The translations under genes were made by a program, and so were the position numbers. From the NCBI RefSeq assembly GCF_003628505.1, contig NZ_RBZP01000020.1:1-61169 (forward strand): a stretch of 61,169 nt of DNA, written 5' to 3'. Each line of letters opens with the position of its first letter. Position 1 is the first letter of the stretch. This DNA is from Oceanobacillus halophilus (GTDB taxonomy: Bacteria; Bacillota; Bacilli; Bacillales; Amphibacillaceae). Positions 59,917-61,169 of this stretch are shown here, one piece after another. The notes under the pieces are model-generated. The model did not search any database, had not been told where the DNA came from, and saw only the letters and a program-made list of their open reading frames with translations.

Positions 59917-60351
59917 TCACAATTCCATTTCTTTTTTTATTCTCTCTATTTCTTCCCTATCAACCCCTGATAGATCCGCAATTATTTCATCAGAAAATCC
60001 CTTTTGAAGCATGTTAGTAATTACTTTTTTAATGCCATGTTCTATTCCTTGTTCTAACCCTTGTTCTATTCCTTTTTCTATTCCTTCCTCTATCCCTTCC
60101 TTCTTCCCTTTCTCATAGTATACATTCGGATTTTTAAATAACTTTCTTGCTTCTTCTTTAGGGAGCTTTGCATTTTCTTCAGCCATTTGCTCTTCCTCCT
60201 TCGCATTTAGGTATAAATACGTATTAAAAAAACCATATAAAAGATCCATCCTAGCTGGGTCCATTTCCATTCTGCTTAACATAATTTCGTGTTCAATCCC
60301 CCAGTTCTCAACCACTTTTGCGTAATAGGGACTAACCTTTTCACTCACCAA
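59917..60351 (-). pseudogene. Rpn-family C-terminal unit, tandem copy 1
   Basis: The frame has LSRMEMDPARMDLLYGFFNT, YLYLNAKEEEQMAEENAKLP, NVYYEKGKKEG, then six four-residue units (GIEE GIEK GIEQ GLEQ GIEH GIKK) and a C-terminal helix ending GVDREEIERIKKEMEL. This is the tail of the Rpn/PD-(D/E)XK transposase-like family; the N-terminal nuclease domain (about 150-200 residues) is absent. Its first 20 codons come from a family B-like repeat (SPYYAKVVENWGIEHEI). It could be translated from a GTG, but is more likely a relic of tandem duplication. Confidence 0.78.
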
Positions 60352-60756
60352 TCACAAATCCATTTCTTTTTTTATTCTCTCTATTTCTTCCCTATCAACA
60401 CCTGATACTTCAGCAATTATTTCATCAGAAAATCCCTTTTGAAGCATGTTAGTAATTACTTTTTTAATGCCTTGTTCTAACCCTTGTTCTATTCCTTTTT
60501 CTATCCCTTCCTTCTTCCCTTTCTCATAGTACACATTCGGATTTTTAAATAACTTTTTTGCTTCTTCCTTAGGGAGCTTTGCAATTTCTTCAGCCATTTG
60601 CTCTTCCTCCTTCGCATTTAAGTATAAATACGTATTAAAAAAACCATATAAAAGATCCATCCTAGCTGGGTCCATTTCCATTCTGCTTAACATAATTTCG
60701 TGTTCAATCCCCCAGTTCTCAACCACTTTTGCGTAATAAAGGACTAACCTTTTCAC
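60352..60756 (-). pseudogene. Rpn-family C-terminal unit, tandem copy 2
   Basis: Nearly identical to copy 1, with four GIE units (GIEK GIEQ GLEQ GIKK) and an end GVDREEIERIKKEMDL. The distance between equivalent points of copies 1 and 2 is about 435 bp and between 2 and 3 about 412 bp; the difference matches two 12-bp units. No nuclease domain. Confidence 0.78.
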
Positions 60757-60763
60757 TCACCAA

Positions 60764-61169
60764 TCACAAATCCATTTCTTTTTTTATTCTCTCTATTTCT
60801 TCCCTATCAACACCTGATACTTCAGCAATTATTTCATCAGAAAATCCCTTTTGAAGCATGTTAGTAATTACTTTTTTAATACCATGTTCTATTCCTTCCT
60901 CTATTCCTTGTTCTAACCCTTGTTCTATTCCTTTTTCTATTCCTTCCTCTATCCCTTCCTTCTTCCCTTTCTCATAGTACACATTCGGATTTTTAAATAA
61001 CTTTTTTGCTTCTTCTTTAGGGAGCTTTGCAATTTCTTCAGCCATTTGCTCTTCCTCCTTCGCATTTAAATATAAATACGTATTAAAAAAACCATATAAA
61101 AGATCCATCCTAGCTGGGTCCATTTCCATTCTGCTTAACATACGTAAAAATTCTAATTTCACTTTTACC
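60764..61169 (-). CDS. Rpn-family protein, C-terminal part (runs off the right edge)
   Basis: The frame is open to the window edge and reads VKVKLEFLRMLSRMEMDPAR, the natural sequence expected before the C-terminal part of Rpn proteins. Thus this is likely the parent gene of copies 1 and 2, with its nuclease domain outside the window. It has seven GIE units (GIEE GIEK GIEQ GLEQ GIEE GIEH GIKK). Rpn proteins are DNA endonucleases linked to horizontal gene transfer. Whether the gene is intact cannot be seen. Confidence 0.78.
   Translation of the reverse strand, partial: VKVKLEFLRMLSRMEMDPARMDLLYGFFNTYLYLNAKEEEQMAEEIAKLPKEEAKKLFKNPNVYYEKGKKEGIEEGIEKGIEQGLEQGIEEGIEHGIKKVITNMLQKGFSDEIIAEVSGVDREEIERIKKEMDL

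Noticed and set aside
60352..61169. GIE repeats considered as a separate coiled-coil toxin or phase-variable surface protein
   Set aside because: The flanking conserved segments identify them as the ordinary tail of Rpn-family proteins.
1..61169. tRNA, rRNA, riboswitch or T-box elements
   Set aside because: No recognisable cloverleaf, rRNA segment or known riboswitch core was found by eye; absence is not proven without a covariance search.

Overview
The window looks like a chromosomal segment of a low-GC Gram-positive bacterium of the Bacillaceae, in the Oceanobacillus/Virgibacillus/Lentibacillus neighbourhood. The basis is AT-rich DNA, strong AAGGAGG-type ribosome sites with many TTG/GTG starts, Bce-type peptide-antibiotic genes, DUF2812/PadR and DUF5412 genes, and the GC-rich interspersed repeat common in Bacillaceae. 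No rRNA, tRNA or CRISPR array was seen. The genus is an inference.

Left third (1-22200), transport and antibiotic defence. An autoregulated TetR gene precedes an ABC exporter (280-3495). A phosphonate-type importer phnDCEE runs on the minus strand (4591-8156). It is followed by a rifampin ADP-ribosyltransferase (arr), two VOC proteins, an MBL-fold hydrolase, a short UvrA-like ABC ATPase, and a complete BceRSAB module whose BceR-type operator overlaps the end of bceS. Next to Bce lies a decayed second kinase/ABC module (20187-21063).

Middle (22360-36880), a catabolic island. An SDR-MarR-SDR operon with a palindromic operator faces a nine-gene minus-strand operon: MaoC-like pair, Ltp2-like thiolase homologue, DUF35 protein, a pair of unlike acyl-CoA dehydrogenases, acyl-CoA ligase, aldehyde dehydrogenase and MFS transporter. 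Read together, the genes suggest aldolytic (not thiolytic) side-chain shortening, as in steroid or phenylpropanoid degradation: dehydrogenation, hydration, retro-aldol cleavage to an aldehyde, oxidation to an acid, re-activation with CoA. A 689-codon XRE-type regulator of unknown architecture lies just upstream, and both transcription units carry a similar AT-rich motif in front. This is the most interesting system in the window.

Right part (36880-61169). Small accessory genes (GNAT, lipoprotein, RDD, DUF998, tubby-like, DUF2812-PadR, XRE pair, DUF5946) surround a FadR-type regulator with ilvD. Decayed genes are frequent: DUF5412, a TIGR04104-type zinc ribbon, glutathione peroxidase, a macrolide phosphotransferase, and duplicated gene tails. 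A phage-type replication cassette (excisionase-like HTH, DnaD-like protein, helicase loader, DnaB helicase) sits at 56031-58819. The window ends in a tandem triplication of the C-terminal part of an Rpn-family (PD-(D/E)XK transposase-like) gene. The start of another Rpn-family gene is cut by the left edge, and two more decayed Rpn tails lie inside.

Two families of short interspersed repeats pervade the window. Family A is a palindrome built on GGGACACGGGGACAGGTT. Family B is built on CCCCACTTCACTAAAGTGAT and GGGACTGACCCTTT. They sit mostly after genes and next to duplicated or broken gene ends.
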